From Firmicutes bacterium UBA3932 (lineage in GTDB: Bacteria > Bacillota > Clostridia > Peptostreptococcales > Anaerovoracaceae): a stretch of 9,781 nucleotides of DNA. Positions 1 to 6,289 of the stretch are shown here, one piece after another. The notes under the pieces were generated by a model that did not search any database, was not told the origin of the DNA, and saw only the letters and a list, made by a program, of their open reading frames with translations. The position numbers and the translations under genes are program-made. Location of the stretch: positions 1-9,781 of the forward strand of contig DGEG01000166.1 of the NCBI GenBank assembly GCA_002385825.1. The letters run 5' to 3'. Each line of letters starts with the position of its first letter. The stretch's first letter is position 1.

Positions 1-423
1 GGGATGACCCGGGCAATGGAGAAACTTTATTTGACAAGCGCGGGAATCCGAACGATTTACGGGAAAACAGATTATACGAGAGAGTCCATGTTCTTAAGGG
101 AGATCGACAAAAAGGTGCTTGAGGGCGATGCGATCTTTACGGGAAGCAGCTTCGACCGGTACAGCGGAACCGTGTCCAAATCTTCTTATTCGGATGAGGA
201 GGAAATTTTTCGTCCCTTTGCACAGATACGGGCAATCAAGCAGAGCAGTGCTGCCAAACCCAGGCTGACCGCTGCCGATCTGGAACCGGGGAGCATGGTA
301 AAGCATACGAAATTTGGAGAGGGTCAGGTAATTGCAGTAGAGGGCAATGCGGTTACGGTGATCTTCGACAGCGTGGGAACGAAAAAACTGGCAATCGATG
401 TTGCCCCGCTTACCAAGCTTTAA
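1..423 (+). CDS. pcrA: ATP-dependent DNA helicase PcrA/UvrD, C-terminal end (5' part lies outside the window)
   Basis: This is the last 140 codons of a superfamily 1A 3'-5' DNA helicase that acts in nucleotide excision repair, replication restart and plasmid rolling-circle replication. The reading frame is open from base 1, so the gene begins upstream. The first residues, GMTRAMEKLYLT, are the end of helicase motif VI (the TRA arginine contacts ATP) and the segment that follows it in every UvrD/PcrA protein. A variable linker (about residues 35-90) leads to the small C-terminal Tudor-like domain typical of Gram-positive PcrA: GSMVKHTKFGEGQVIAV, then a beta-rich tail ending in APLTKL. In Bacillus this domain contacts RNA polymerase. 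The gene is followed after 31 bases by ligA, the usual Firmicute order pcrA-ligA, so co-transcription is likely. The family call is firm; pcrA rather than uvrD rests on the C-terminal domain and the neighbour. Confidence 0.93.
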   Translation, partial: GMTRAMEKLYLTSAGIRTIYGKTDYTRESMFLREIDKKVLEGDAIFTGSSFDRYSGTVSKSSYSDEEEIFRPFAQIRAIKQSSAAKPRLTAADLEPGSMVKHTKFGEGQVIAVEGNAVTVIFDSVGTKKLAIDVAPLTKL

Positions 424-454
424 TTGTAATTTGAGGGGCTTAAAAGGAGGCATC

Positions 455-2434
455 ATGGACGACAAGTTTCAGCTCATGCGGGAAAAGATTCAGATCTTGA
501 ATCGGGCGGCGAAAGCATATTACAATGAAAATCGGGAAATCATGTCTAATCTGGAGTACGACAGGCTATACGATGAACTGTCGGAGCTGGAGAAGGAAAC
601 GGGCGCGGTGTTGTCCGGCAGCCCCACGGTTCGTGTAGGCTACGAGTCGGTCAACAGCCTGCCAAAAGAAAGACATGAAAGGCCTATGCTTTCTTTGGAT
701 AAGACGAAGGACGTGGAAGTTCTGAAACAGTGGTTAGGGGAGCAGAAAGGATTGCTCTCCTGGAAGCTGGACGGACTTACCATCGTATTAACCTATCGAG
801 AGGGTAAGCTGGTGAAAGCCGTTACCCGCGGCAACGGCGAGGTGGGCGAGGTGGTCACCAATAATGCCAAAGTTTTTGTGAATATCCCATTGGAGATTCC
901 TTATCGGGGAGAGCTAATCCTCCGAGGTGAGGCCGTGATAAGCTATGCCGATTTCAACGAGCTTAATAGTCGTCTTGCAGAAATTGAGATCAAGTACAAA
1001 AATCCCCGCAATCTCTGCAGCGGTTCCGTGAGGCAGCTGAACAACAAGATCACTGCGGAAAGAAATGTTCACTTCTTCGCCTTCGGCGTTGTGAAAGCCG
1101 AAGGAGTAGACTTTGACAATTCCAGAAAGGTTCAGACGAACTGGCTTTCGAAACAGGGTTTTGATGTGATTCCTTACAGAGAGGTGGATCGGGACAATTT
1201 GGAGGAAACCGTAAATTGGTTCAGCGAACAGGTGGAAGACTACGGATTTCCTTCCGATGGACTTGTTCTTATTTATGATGACATTCAATACGGGGAAAGC
1301 CTGGGAGCCACCGCTAAATTTCCCAGGGATTCCATAGCTTTTAAATGGCGGGACGAGATCAAGGAGACGAAACTGTTGGAAGTGGAATGGAGCACCTCAA
1401 GAACGGGGCTCATAAATCCCATCGCCATATTTGAACCTGTTGAGCTTGAAGGCACTACGGTGAGCCGGGCCAGCCTTCACAATATCAGCATCATGGAAGG
1501 CCTGGAACTGGGCATCGGGGACGAAATTCGCGTTTACAAGGCAAACATGATCATTCCACAGGTGGCGGAAAACCTTACAAGGAGCGGAACTGTCCCTATC
1601 CCCGAAAACTGTCCCGTATGCAGAGAGCCTGCGCATATCAGTCAGGAAAACGATGTCAAAGTACTGTATTGTCCTAACGAAGAATGCCCTGCCAAGCATG
1701 TAAAAGCTTACACCCACTTTGTGAGTAGAGATGCCATGAACATAGACGGTCTTTCTGAGTCCACCATTGAGAAGTTCATGGCTAAGGGATTGATTCATGG
1801 GCCAGCAGATATTTTCCGCATCGAGGGACATAAAGCAGAGATAGTTAACATGGAAGGCTTTGGAGAAAAGTCCTTTCAGAACCTGGTGGACTCCGTCAAC
1901 AAGGCAAGGAACACCAACTCTGTCAGATTGCTTTACAGCTTGGGAATTCCCAATATAGGACTTTCCAACGCCAAGGCCATCTGCAAGCATTTCAACTACG
2001 ATTGGCAGGCCATACAATCGGCAAAATATGACGACCTTATTAAAATATACGGCATCGGCGATGTTATGGCGAAGGCTTATGTGAAGTTCTTTGAGAATGA
2101 AAAGAACATCAGGATGGTAGAGGATATTCTGTCAGAAATCCGGCTTGAAGAGGTGGAGATTCCATCCGGCCAGTTGCTCTTTGAAAATCTGACTTTTGTA
2201 ATAACCGGTTCGGTGGAACATTATAAAAACCGCAATGAGCTGAAAACGGCCATTGAAGAAAAAGGCGGAAAGGTAACGGATTCCGTTACCAAGAATACAG
2301 ATTACCTTATCAACAACGATATCTCTTCCACCTCATCGAAAAACAAGAAGGCAAAGCAACTGGGCATTCCTATCATTACCGAGGAACAACTTATTCAATG
2401 GATGGAAAGCGGATCAAATACAAATATAAAATAA
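455..2434 (+). CDS. ligA: NAD-dependent DNA ligase LigA, divergent clostridial type
   Basis: Seals nicks between Okazaki fragments and in repair, using NAD+ to adenylate a lysine. 659 residues, close to the family's ~670. The ATG at 455 was chosen over upstream in-frame codons because AAAAGGAGG (442-450) lies four bases before it and the product then starts like other LigA proteins. Domains in order: Ia (about 1-60, with Y22, Y35, D36), adenylation domain with KLDG (K104, D106, G107), RGEA (E159), SDG (D268, G269) and AFKW (K297), OB fold (SRTG, then SRASLHN), a four-cysteine zinc finger (C386, C389, C406, C411), helix-hairpin-helix repeats (about 425-560) and a BRCT domain (about 573-655). 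Several positions conserved in E. coli LigA differ: H23 is Y, D32 is N, E113 is S (residue 102), D138 is N and K290 is I (residue 273). The nucleophilic lysine is intact, so activity is still expected. Upstream neighbour is pcrA; a 44-base gap leads to the next gene. Confidence 0.93.
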   Translation: MDDKFQLMREKIQILNRAAKAYYNENREIMSNLEYDRLYDELSELEKETGAVLSGSPTVRVGYESVNSLPKERHERPMLSLDKTKDVEVLKQWLGEQKGLLSWKLDGLTIVLTYREGKLVKAVTRGNGEVGEVVTNNAKVFVNIPLEIPYRGELILRGEAVISYADFNELNSRLAEIEIKYKNPRNLCSGSVRQLNNKITAERNVHFFAFGVVKAEGVDFDNSRKVQTNWLSKQGFDVIPYREVDRDNLEETVNWFSEQVEDYGFPSDGLVLIYDDIQYGESLGATAKFPRDSIAFKWRDEIKETKLLEVEWSTSRTGLINPIAIFEPVELEGTTVSRASLHNISIMEGLELGIGDEIRVYKANMIIPQVAENLTRSGTVPIPENCPVCREPAHISQENDVKVLYCPNEECPAKHVKAYTHFVSRDAMNIDGLSESTIEKFMAKGLIHGPADIFRIEGHKAEIVNMEGFGEKSFQNLVDSVNKARNTNSVRLLYSLGIPNIGLSNAKAICKHFNYDWQAIQSAKYDDLIKIYGIGDVMAKAYVKFFENEKNIRMVEDILSEIRLEEVEIPSGQLLFENLTFVITGSVEHYKNRNELKTAIEEKGGKVTDSVTKNTDYLINNDISSTSSKNKKAKQLGIPIITEEQLIQWMESGSNTNIK

Positions 2435-2478
2435 AGTAAAGTATTAAAAGAAGTATATTGGAGGCAATTGGAGGCATT

Positions 2479-3474
2479 ATGAAAACGGGAAAATTGGACA
2501 GCGGGCTGCTGGAAGAGATGGTTTTCAAGCATTTCAAATACAGGAGGCCGGAAGTCATTACCGGACCCGGAATCGGTGAAGATTGCGCTGTGGTGGATTT
2601 CGGAGAATACGACTGCGTATTGTCAACAGACCCTATAACGGGAGCGGTAGCCGACATTGGCCGTTTGGCAGTCCAGATTTCCTGCAACGATATTGCCTCA
2701 AACGGCGTGGAACCCCTGGGCATTCTGTTGGCTTGCATGCTGCCTGAGGGGACTACCGTTGAAGAAATCGATGAAATAATGCGACAGGCGGCAGAAACTG
2801 GCGAGGCTCTCGGAGTTATGATCATCGGAGGTCATACGGAAATAACGAAAGCTGTCAATACTCCCGTCATCGTATCCACCGCATTGGGACGGACTGTGAA
2901 AGGTAAGTCACAGAGCGCGACAAATATGAGGCCCGGAGATTGGATCCTGATTACCAAGCAGGGAGGGCTTGAAGGAACGGGTATTATAGCCAGCGACCAT
3001 GAATCCAGGTTGAAAGACATCCTTACAGATGAGGAAATTTCAGAAGCCAAAGCCATGCTCGATCAGGTTTCCGTTGTGAAAGAAGGTGTCATCGCAGGAA
3101 GGATCGGCACGGCGGGCATGCACGATATTACGGAAGGGGGAATATTGGGTGCCGTCTGGGAAATGTGTGAGAGATCAGGAACTGGAGCGGAGGTTTGGGC
3201 CGACGAAATTCCGTTGGCTCCCGTAACGAAAAAGATCTGCGCTCACTTCGGCATAGATCCTCTTCGATTGATTTCCAGCGGCAGCATGATGATTATGGCC
3301 CATCCCGAGCAAAAAGATGAACTGATGCGGGAGATCAGATCGGCAGGTATTGCCATTACCTGTGTCGGCAGGGTGACGGAAGCCTCGCAGGGACGGATGC
3401 TGATCAGCGGGAACCGGCGGATTCCCATTGAGGCTCCCAAAAGCGACGAGCTTTATAAGGTGGTGTTCGGCTGA
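2479..3474 (+). CDS. AIR synthase-related (HypE-like) ATP-binding protein, substrate unknown
   Basis: 331 residues of the PurM/HypE/SelD/ThiL fold, whose members bind ATP and make phosphorylated or dehydrated intermediates. Visible family motifs: GPGIGEDCAVVDF near residues 29-41 (phosphate-binding glycines and acidic residues), STDPITG (49-55), NDIASNGVEP (70-79), GGHTE (117-121), HDITEGG (215-221) starting the C-terminal domain, and ISSGSMM later on. It lacks the C-terminal PR(I/V)C tail whose cysteine HypE uses to make the hydrogenase cyanide ligand (this protein ends in KVVFG), and no other hyp genes are near, so it is not a standard HypE. The start is ATG 2479 with GGAGG at 2470-2474; a TTG seven codons upstream (2458) is possible but has a poor site. 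It follows ligA by 44 bases. Its last 22 bases overlap the convergent hendecad-repeat gene. Family assignment is secure; the reaction is not known. Confidence 0.85.
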   Translation: MKTGKLDSGLLEEMVFKHFKYRRPEVITGPGIGEDCAVVDFGEYDCVLSTDPITGAVADIGRLAVQISCNDIASNGVEPLGILLACMLPEGTTVEEIDEIMRQAAETGEALGVMIIGGHTEITKAVNTPVIVSTALGRTVKGKSQSATNMRPGDWILITKQGGLEGTGIIASDHESRLKDILTDEEISEAKAMLDQVSVVKEGVIAGRIGTAGMHDITEGGILGAVWEMCERSGTGAEVWADEIPLAPVTKKICAHFGIDPLRLISSGSMMIMAHPEQKDELMREIRSAGIAITCVGRVTEASQGRMLISGNRRIPIEAPKSDELYKVVFG

Positions 3475-3812
3475 TTTCTGCCGGAATTATCGTCGACCCG
3501 GCGGAGCACGTCATCCATTTTGTCCAGCAGATCTTCCGCCGTGTCCTCCACTTTATCGCCGACTCGGTTCATCAGCCCTTCGGCTTTGCCGGCTGCTCTT
3601 TCGATCCTGTTCTCAGCCTTGTTTTTTAGGCTTTCGGCTCTGTCTCGAACCTGGTCCGCAGTATCCTTCATTTCATCCCACGCATCGTCTGCAGCATCCT
3701 TGACATCATCCCACATATTGTCAGCAGCATCTTTAACTTCATTCCAAGCGTTGCTCATTGCATCCTTCATCTCATTTCGCGCTTTATTTGTTTGATTGTT
3801 TATACGGTTCAT
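3453..3812 (-). CDS. Small LEA-like protein made of nine 11-residue amphipathic repeats
   Basis: 119 residues, with no cysteine, no signal peptide, no membrane segment and one proline (in the tail). After ten residues (MNRINNQTNK) the sequence divides without a gap into nine units of 11: ARNEMKDAMSN, AWNEVKDAADN, MWDDVKDAADD, AWDEMKDTADQ, VRDRAESLKNK, AENRIERAAGK, AEGLMNRVGDK, VEDTAEDLLDK and MDDVLRRVDDN; a polar tail of ten follows. Positions 1, 5 and 8 of the unit are mostly hydrophobic or alanine and the rest charged, as in hendecad helices and group 3 LEA proteins. Such proteins are known as desiccation or membrane-stress protectants; here that role is inference. The start is supported by AGGAAG (complement of 3821-3826), eight bases before the ATG. 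The gene is alone on its strand between two plus-strand operons and converges on the AIR-synthase gene with a 22-base overlap. A coiled-coil, CsbD-like or YtxH-like stress protein is an alternative label. Confidence 0.78.
   Translation of the reverse strand: MNRINNQTNKARNEMKDAMSNAWNEVKDAADNMWDDVKDAADDAWDEMKDTADQVRDRAESLKNKAENRIERAAGKAEGLMNRVGDKVEDTAEDLLDKMDDVLRRVDDNSGRNQPNTTL
3486..3782 (-). repeat. Nine tandem 33-bp coding units (11-residue hendecads)
   Basis: The DNA encoding residues 11-109 of the LEA-like protein has a 33-base period. The units nearest the start are most alike at the nucleotide level (for example, CAGCATCCTTGACATCATCC against CAGCATCTTTAACTTCATTCC on the plus strand); the later ones have diverged but keep the 11-residue spacing with no insertion or deletion. 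This suggests growth by internal duplication. Confidence 0.75.
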
Positions 3813-3868
3813 CCTTTTTTCTTCCTTTCATGTTGTTATGAATTTTATGACCTTATTTTGCCAAGGAT

Positions 3869-3897
3869 TTATTAATTTATTCAGTTCATGATTGCAA
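3869..3897 (-). promoter_or_regulatory. Possible promoter of the LEA-like gene
   Basis: On the minus strand TTGCAA (3892-3897) and TAATAA (3869-3874) are 17 bases apart, a weak sigma-A match that would give a leader of about 50 bases. An overlapping alternative resembles the forespore sigma-G consensus: GAATA (3878-3882), 17 bases, then CAAAATA (3854-3860) against CATNHTA. Neither is strong. Confidence 0.25.
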
Positions 3898-3947
3898 TTC
3901 AGACGATAATGTGGAGCCTGAGCCAAACTGCCGGTCGTATCAATGCA

Positions 3948-3976
3948 TTGACTCTATTGCCCTCATCCTATATAAT
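3948..3976 (+). promoter_or_regulatory. Strong sigma-A promoter for SRP RNA and probably dnaX-ybaB-recR
   Basis: TTGACT (3948-3953) and a perfect TATAAT (3971-3976) are separated by exactly 17 bases. Transcription would begin near 3983, a few bases before the outer helix of the SRP RNA, which fits the RNA's 5' end. This is the best promoter match in the window, as expected for a highly expressed stable RNA. Confidence 0.85.
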
Positions 3977-3982
3977 TAAAAT

Positions 3983-4148
3983 AAATAAATTGCCTTTTGG
4001 CAGCTTCGCCTGGCATGGTCCGGGTCCTGCGCAATAAGAATCTGTGAACCTCGTCAGGTCCGGAAGGAAGCAGCGATAAACGGAACCTCTTATGTGCCGC
4101 AGTTAAGCCTGGTCCATATCCATGCGAGGCTGGCAAAGGGCAATTTAT
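3983..4148 (+). ncRNA. ffs: Signal recognition particle RNA (4.5S/scRNA type)
   Basis: RNA core of the signal recognition particle, which with Ffh targets nascent membrane and secreted proteins. The invariant domain IV is plain: GTCAGGTCCGGAAGGAAGCA (4053-4072) with the GGAA tetraloop at 4062-4065 and the AGCAGC internal loop after it, preceded by GGTCCTGCGCAA as in other bacterial SRP RNAs. The molecule folds as one long hairpin centred on the tetraloop; the outer ends AAATTGCC (3987-3994) and GGCAATTT (4139-4146) pair perfectly, with GGCATGG against CCATGC further in. Ends are estimated from the promoter and this pairing, to within about five bases. There is no room for the 5' Alu domain of the ~270-base Bacillus form, so this is a small-type RNA of about 160 bases with an extended terminal stem. 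It precedes dnaX, as in Bacillus. The 71 bases from 4149 to 4219 show only a leader and the dnaX ribosome binding site. Confidence 0.93.
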
Positions 4149-4219
4149 TATGGCTAATTATACATTTCAAACGGTAGATTTCCCAAAGCATTATTTAAAT
4201 CAAAAATTGAGGAGCAGTC

Positions 4220-5905
4220 ATGCACCAAGCTTTGTATCGGAGTTTTCGTCCGGAGACCTTTGACGGGATCCTGGGACAAGAGCACATAGTTAAGATATTA
4301 AGCAACCAAATCCGAAGCGGAACCACAGGCCACGCATACCTGTTTTGCGGTACAAGAGGAACAGGAAAGACCACTACTGCAAGAATTCTGGCAAAAGGCG
4401 TTAACTGCATGGCGCCGCAGGAGTATAGGCCGTGCGGGGTTTGCGAGAATTGCATTGCCATCAGGGACGGTGTTTTTCTCGATGTGATCGAAATTGACGC
4501 CGCATCCAATAACGGAGTGGATAATATACGTGAACTGCGTGAAAGTGTAAAGTATCCGCCGGCTGCCGGAAGGTGTAAAGTATATATAATCGATGAAGTC
4601 CATATGCTGACTTCCGGCGCTTTCAACGCTTTGCTTAAAACCTTGGAAGAACCGCCGGCTTATGTCATGTTTATACTTGCTACTACCGAACCACAGAAGC
4701 TGCCGGCCACAATACTTTCTCGTTGCCTGAGGCTGGATTTTCACAGAGTGTCCGAAAAATTGCTGCGAGATGGAATGCGTGAGATCTGTGAAAGCTTGGG
4801 TGTTAAAATTTCCGACAGCGCCTTGGGAATTATAGCTGCCAACGGAGACGGCTCGGTGCGGGACAGTCTTTCCATCCTGGACCAATGCATAGCTGCTGCA
4901 GGGAAAGAAGTTACACGGAAGGACGTACTTGACGTCCTCGGGACATCGGGCGAGGAAGTATTCATCCAGTTGACAGATATGGTGGACCAGGGAAAGGCTG
5001 CCGATGCATTGCTCTTGTTAGATCGCATCCTTTCCGAAGGAAAAGAAGTCAGGCAGTTGATGAAGGATTGGATCGCTCATTACCGGAGTCTCATGTTGAC
5101 AAAGTTTATCCGAAATCCGGAAGACCTGTTAAACGTATCGGAGGAGAACATGGAGCGAATTCGTGAGCAGAGCATGCGGATCCACATGTCTTCGATCAAC
5201 GATAGTATTCTCGATTTGGCTCGCACTCTTTCGGAGGCGAAATGGTCCACACAACCGCGGATATTGTTGGAACTCTGCATACTTAGATTAGCTTCCGGCG
5301 GAAATCTCGAAAATCTTTCCCCGGGCTCCATGTCCCACGATAGAAAGAAAACTACCGGAAAGAAGATAGAAAAGAAAAAGAAAGAGTCGGAACCGGTTGA
5401 AAAGCATTCTGCTGCACTCGATGTGGCTCCCGATGTTAAGCAGGTTCCGGATAACGATACTAATATCAAAAAACTTACTGAAACAGATATTGATGATGCT
5501 GAACAAGTTGCGGGCACTGACGTTGATGTGGAACAAGTTCCGGACGCGGGTACTGATTCTGACCAAGTTGCGGACACGGGCATTGATGTGGAAAAAATCT
5601 GGGACAAGATTCTTGAGGAAGGGGAGTCTCAGAAGACGACATTTAATGTCCTGAGAAGAGGTGCCCGGCTGGTTGCCGTCGAGGAGAATTGCTTCCGATT
5701 GGAAGTGGGCAATGAAGTAACGTTGCGTTATGCTAAAGACAACGCCGATTATATATCACAACTCTTAGAAAAGTATACAGGCAGAGCCCTGAAGATGGAT
5801 TGTGTATTGGTTGATCAGGATAGAAGAGCTCAAGAAGAAAAAAGCGCGGAAGAGCTGGCTTGTGAGTTAGGGAACTGCCTCAATATCAACATTGAGGTTA
5901 AATAA
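4220..5905 (+). CDS. dnaX: DNA polymerase III subunit gamma/tau (clamp loader)
   Basis: 561 residues. The ATPase of the clamp loader, which opens the beta clamp onto primed DNA and, as tau, links the polymerases to the helicase. Visible: YRSFRPETFDGILGQEHI (6-23), Walker A GTRGTGKT (44-51), zinc-binding cysteines C63, C72, C75 and C78, Walker B IIDEVH (123-128), ATTEPQKLPATILSRC (154-169) with the SRC arginine R168. AAA+ and collar domains run to about residue 360; a lysine-rich then acidic low-complexity linker follows (about 370-455) containing a ten-residue repeat, and then a tau-like C-terminal domain (about 455-561). The ATG at 4220 has TTGAGGAG six bases upstream. No standard A-AAA-AAG frameshift signal is evident, so a single full-length product is likely, as in Bacillus. 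The gene lies between the SRP RNA and ybaB and is probably in one transcript with both. Confidence 0.96.
   Translation: MHQALYRSFRPETFDGILGQEHIVKILSNQIRSGTTGHAYLFCGTRGTGKTTTARILAKGVNCMAPQEYRPCGVCENCIAIRDGVFLDVIEIDAASNNGVDNIRELRESVKYPPAAGRCKVYIIDEVHMLTSGAFNALLKTLEEPPAYVMFILATTEPQKLPATILSRCLRLDFHRVSEKLLRDGMREICESLGVKISDSALGIIAANGDGSVRDSLSILDQCIAAAGKEVTRKDVLDVLGTSGEEVFIQLTDMVDQGKAADALLLLDRILSEGKEVRQLMKDWIAHYRSLMLTKFIRNPEDLLNVSEENMERIREQSMRIHMSSINDSILDLARTLSEAKWSTQPRILLELCILRLASGGNLENLSPGSMSHDRKKTTGKKIEKKKKESEPVEKHSAALDVAPDVKQVPDNDTNIKKLTETDIDDAEQVAGTDVDVEQVPDAGTDSDQVADTGIDVEKIWDKILEEGESQKTTFNVLRRGARLVAVEENCFRLEVGNEVTLRYAKDNADYISQLLEKYTGRALKMDCVLVDQDRRAQEEKSAEELACELGNCLNINIEVK
5438..5590 (+). repeat. 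Degenerate 30-bp tandem repeat in the dnaX linker
   Basis: Three exact-length 30-base units (5501-5530, 5531-5560, 5561-5590) each begin GAACAAGTT or GACCAAGTT and encode EQVAGTDVDV, EQVPDAGTDS and DQVADTGIDV. A fourth related unit, KQVPDNDTNI, lies at 5438-5467, followed by a 33-base diverged one (KKLTETDIDDA). The repeat falls in the flexible, poorly conserved linker of tau and is acidic. Confidence 0.75.
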
Positions 5906-5916
5906 GGAGGAAAATA

Positions 5917-6270
5917 ATGGGTAGAGGAATGCGTGCGGGCAAGAAGCCCGGCGGCGGCGGCCAGGCCGCAATGCAGAAGCAGTTGCAGCAAATGCAGGCT
6001 ATGCAGAAAAAGATGGAAGAGCTGCAGTCTAAGCTTGAAGAGCAGGAAGTAACAGCGACTGCGGGTGGAGGAGCGGTCAGCGTCACCGTAAATGGCAAGA
6101 GAGAGCTTACGAACATAGTGATAAAACCGGAAGCGGTAGATCCGGATGATGTAGAAATGCTGCAAGATCTAATTATGGCTGCCGTAAACGAAGGAATGCG
6201 TCAGATTGAAGAAATGTCCGCCAGTGAGATGCAGAAACTTACCGGCGGACTGGGCATCCCTGGACTATAG
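5917..6270 (+). CDS. ybaB: YbaB/EbfC family nucleoid-associated protein
   Basis: 117 residues; a small dimeric DNA-binding protein found beside dnaX and recR across bacteria (YaaK in Bacillus). The N-terminus is basic and glycine-rich (MGRGMRAGKKPGGGG), followed by a glutamine/methionine-rich helix (about 18-48), then the conserved core: VTATAGGGAVSVTVNGKREL, IKPEAVDPDDVEMLQDLI, and a C-terminal helix ending in KLTGGLGIPGL, the family's usual GG-x-PG ending. Start ATG 5917 has a perfect AAGGAGG (5904-5910) that overlaps the dnaX stop codon, so translation is probably coupled. recR starts 19 bases after the stop. The exact function of the family (nucleoid structure, regulation or recombination) is unsettled. 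Confidence 0.95.
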   Translation: MGRGMRAGKKPGGGGQAAMQKQLQQMQAMQKKMEELQSKLEEQEVTATAGGGAVSVTVNGKRELTNIVIKPEAVDPDDVEMLQDLIMAAVNEGMRQIEEMSASEMQKLTGGLGIPGL

Positions 6271-6289
6271 AGAGGAGATGTCCGGGCAC

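Noticed and set aside
3472..3500. CGGC/GCCG inverted repeat as a terminator between the convergent genes
   Set aside because: Only four clean pairs and no T-run on either strand.
3520..3795. Plus-strand open frame of 91 codons opposite the LEA-like gene
   Set aside because: Serine/leucine-rich shadow of the repeat gene, with no ribosome binding site; the minus-strand frame has clear 11-residue periodicity.
4021..4120. A tRNA or tmRNA in the structured region before dnaX
   Set aside because: The sequence is fully explained by SRP RNA domain IV and its long hairpin; no T-loop or anticodon arm is present.
4298..4885. Long minus-strand open frame of 195 codons inside dnaX
   Set aside because: It is antisense to the conserved AAA+ core of DnaX and shows no recognisable motif or ribosome binding site.
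5369..5390. A-rich lysine codons in dnaX as a programmed frameshift site making a gamma form
   Set aside because: The best heptamer in frame is G-AAA-AAG (5374-5380), not A-AAA-AAG, and the following bases form only a three-pair hairpin. Firmicute dnaX usually yields tau alone.
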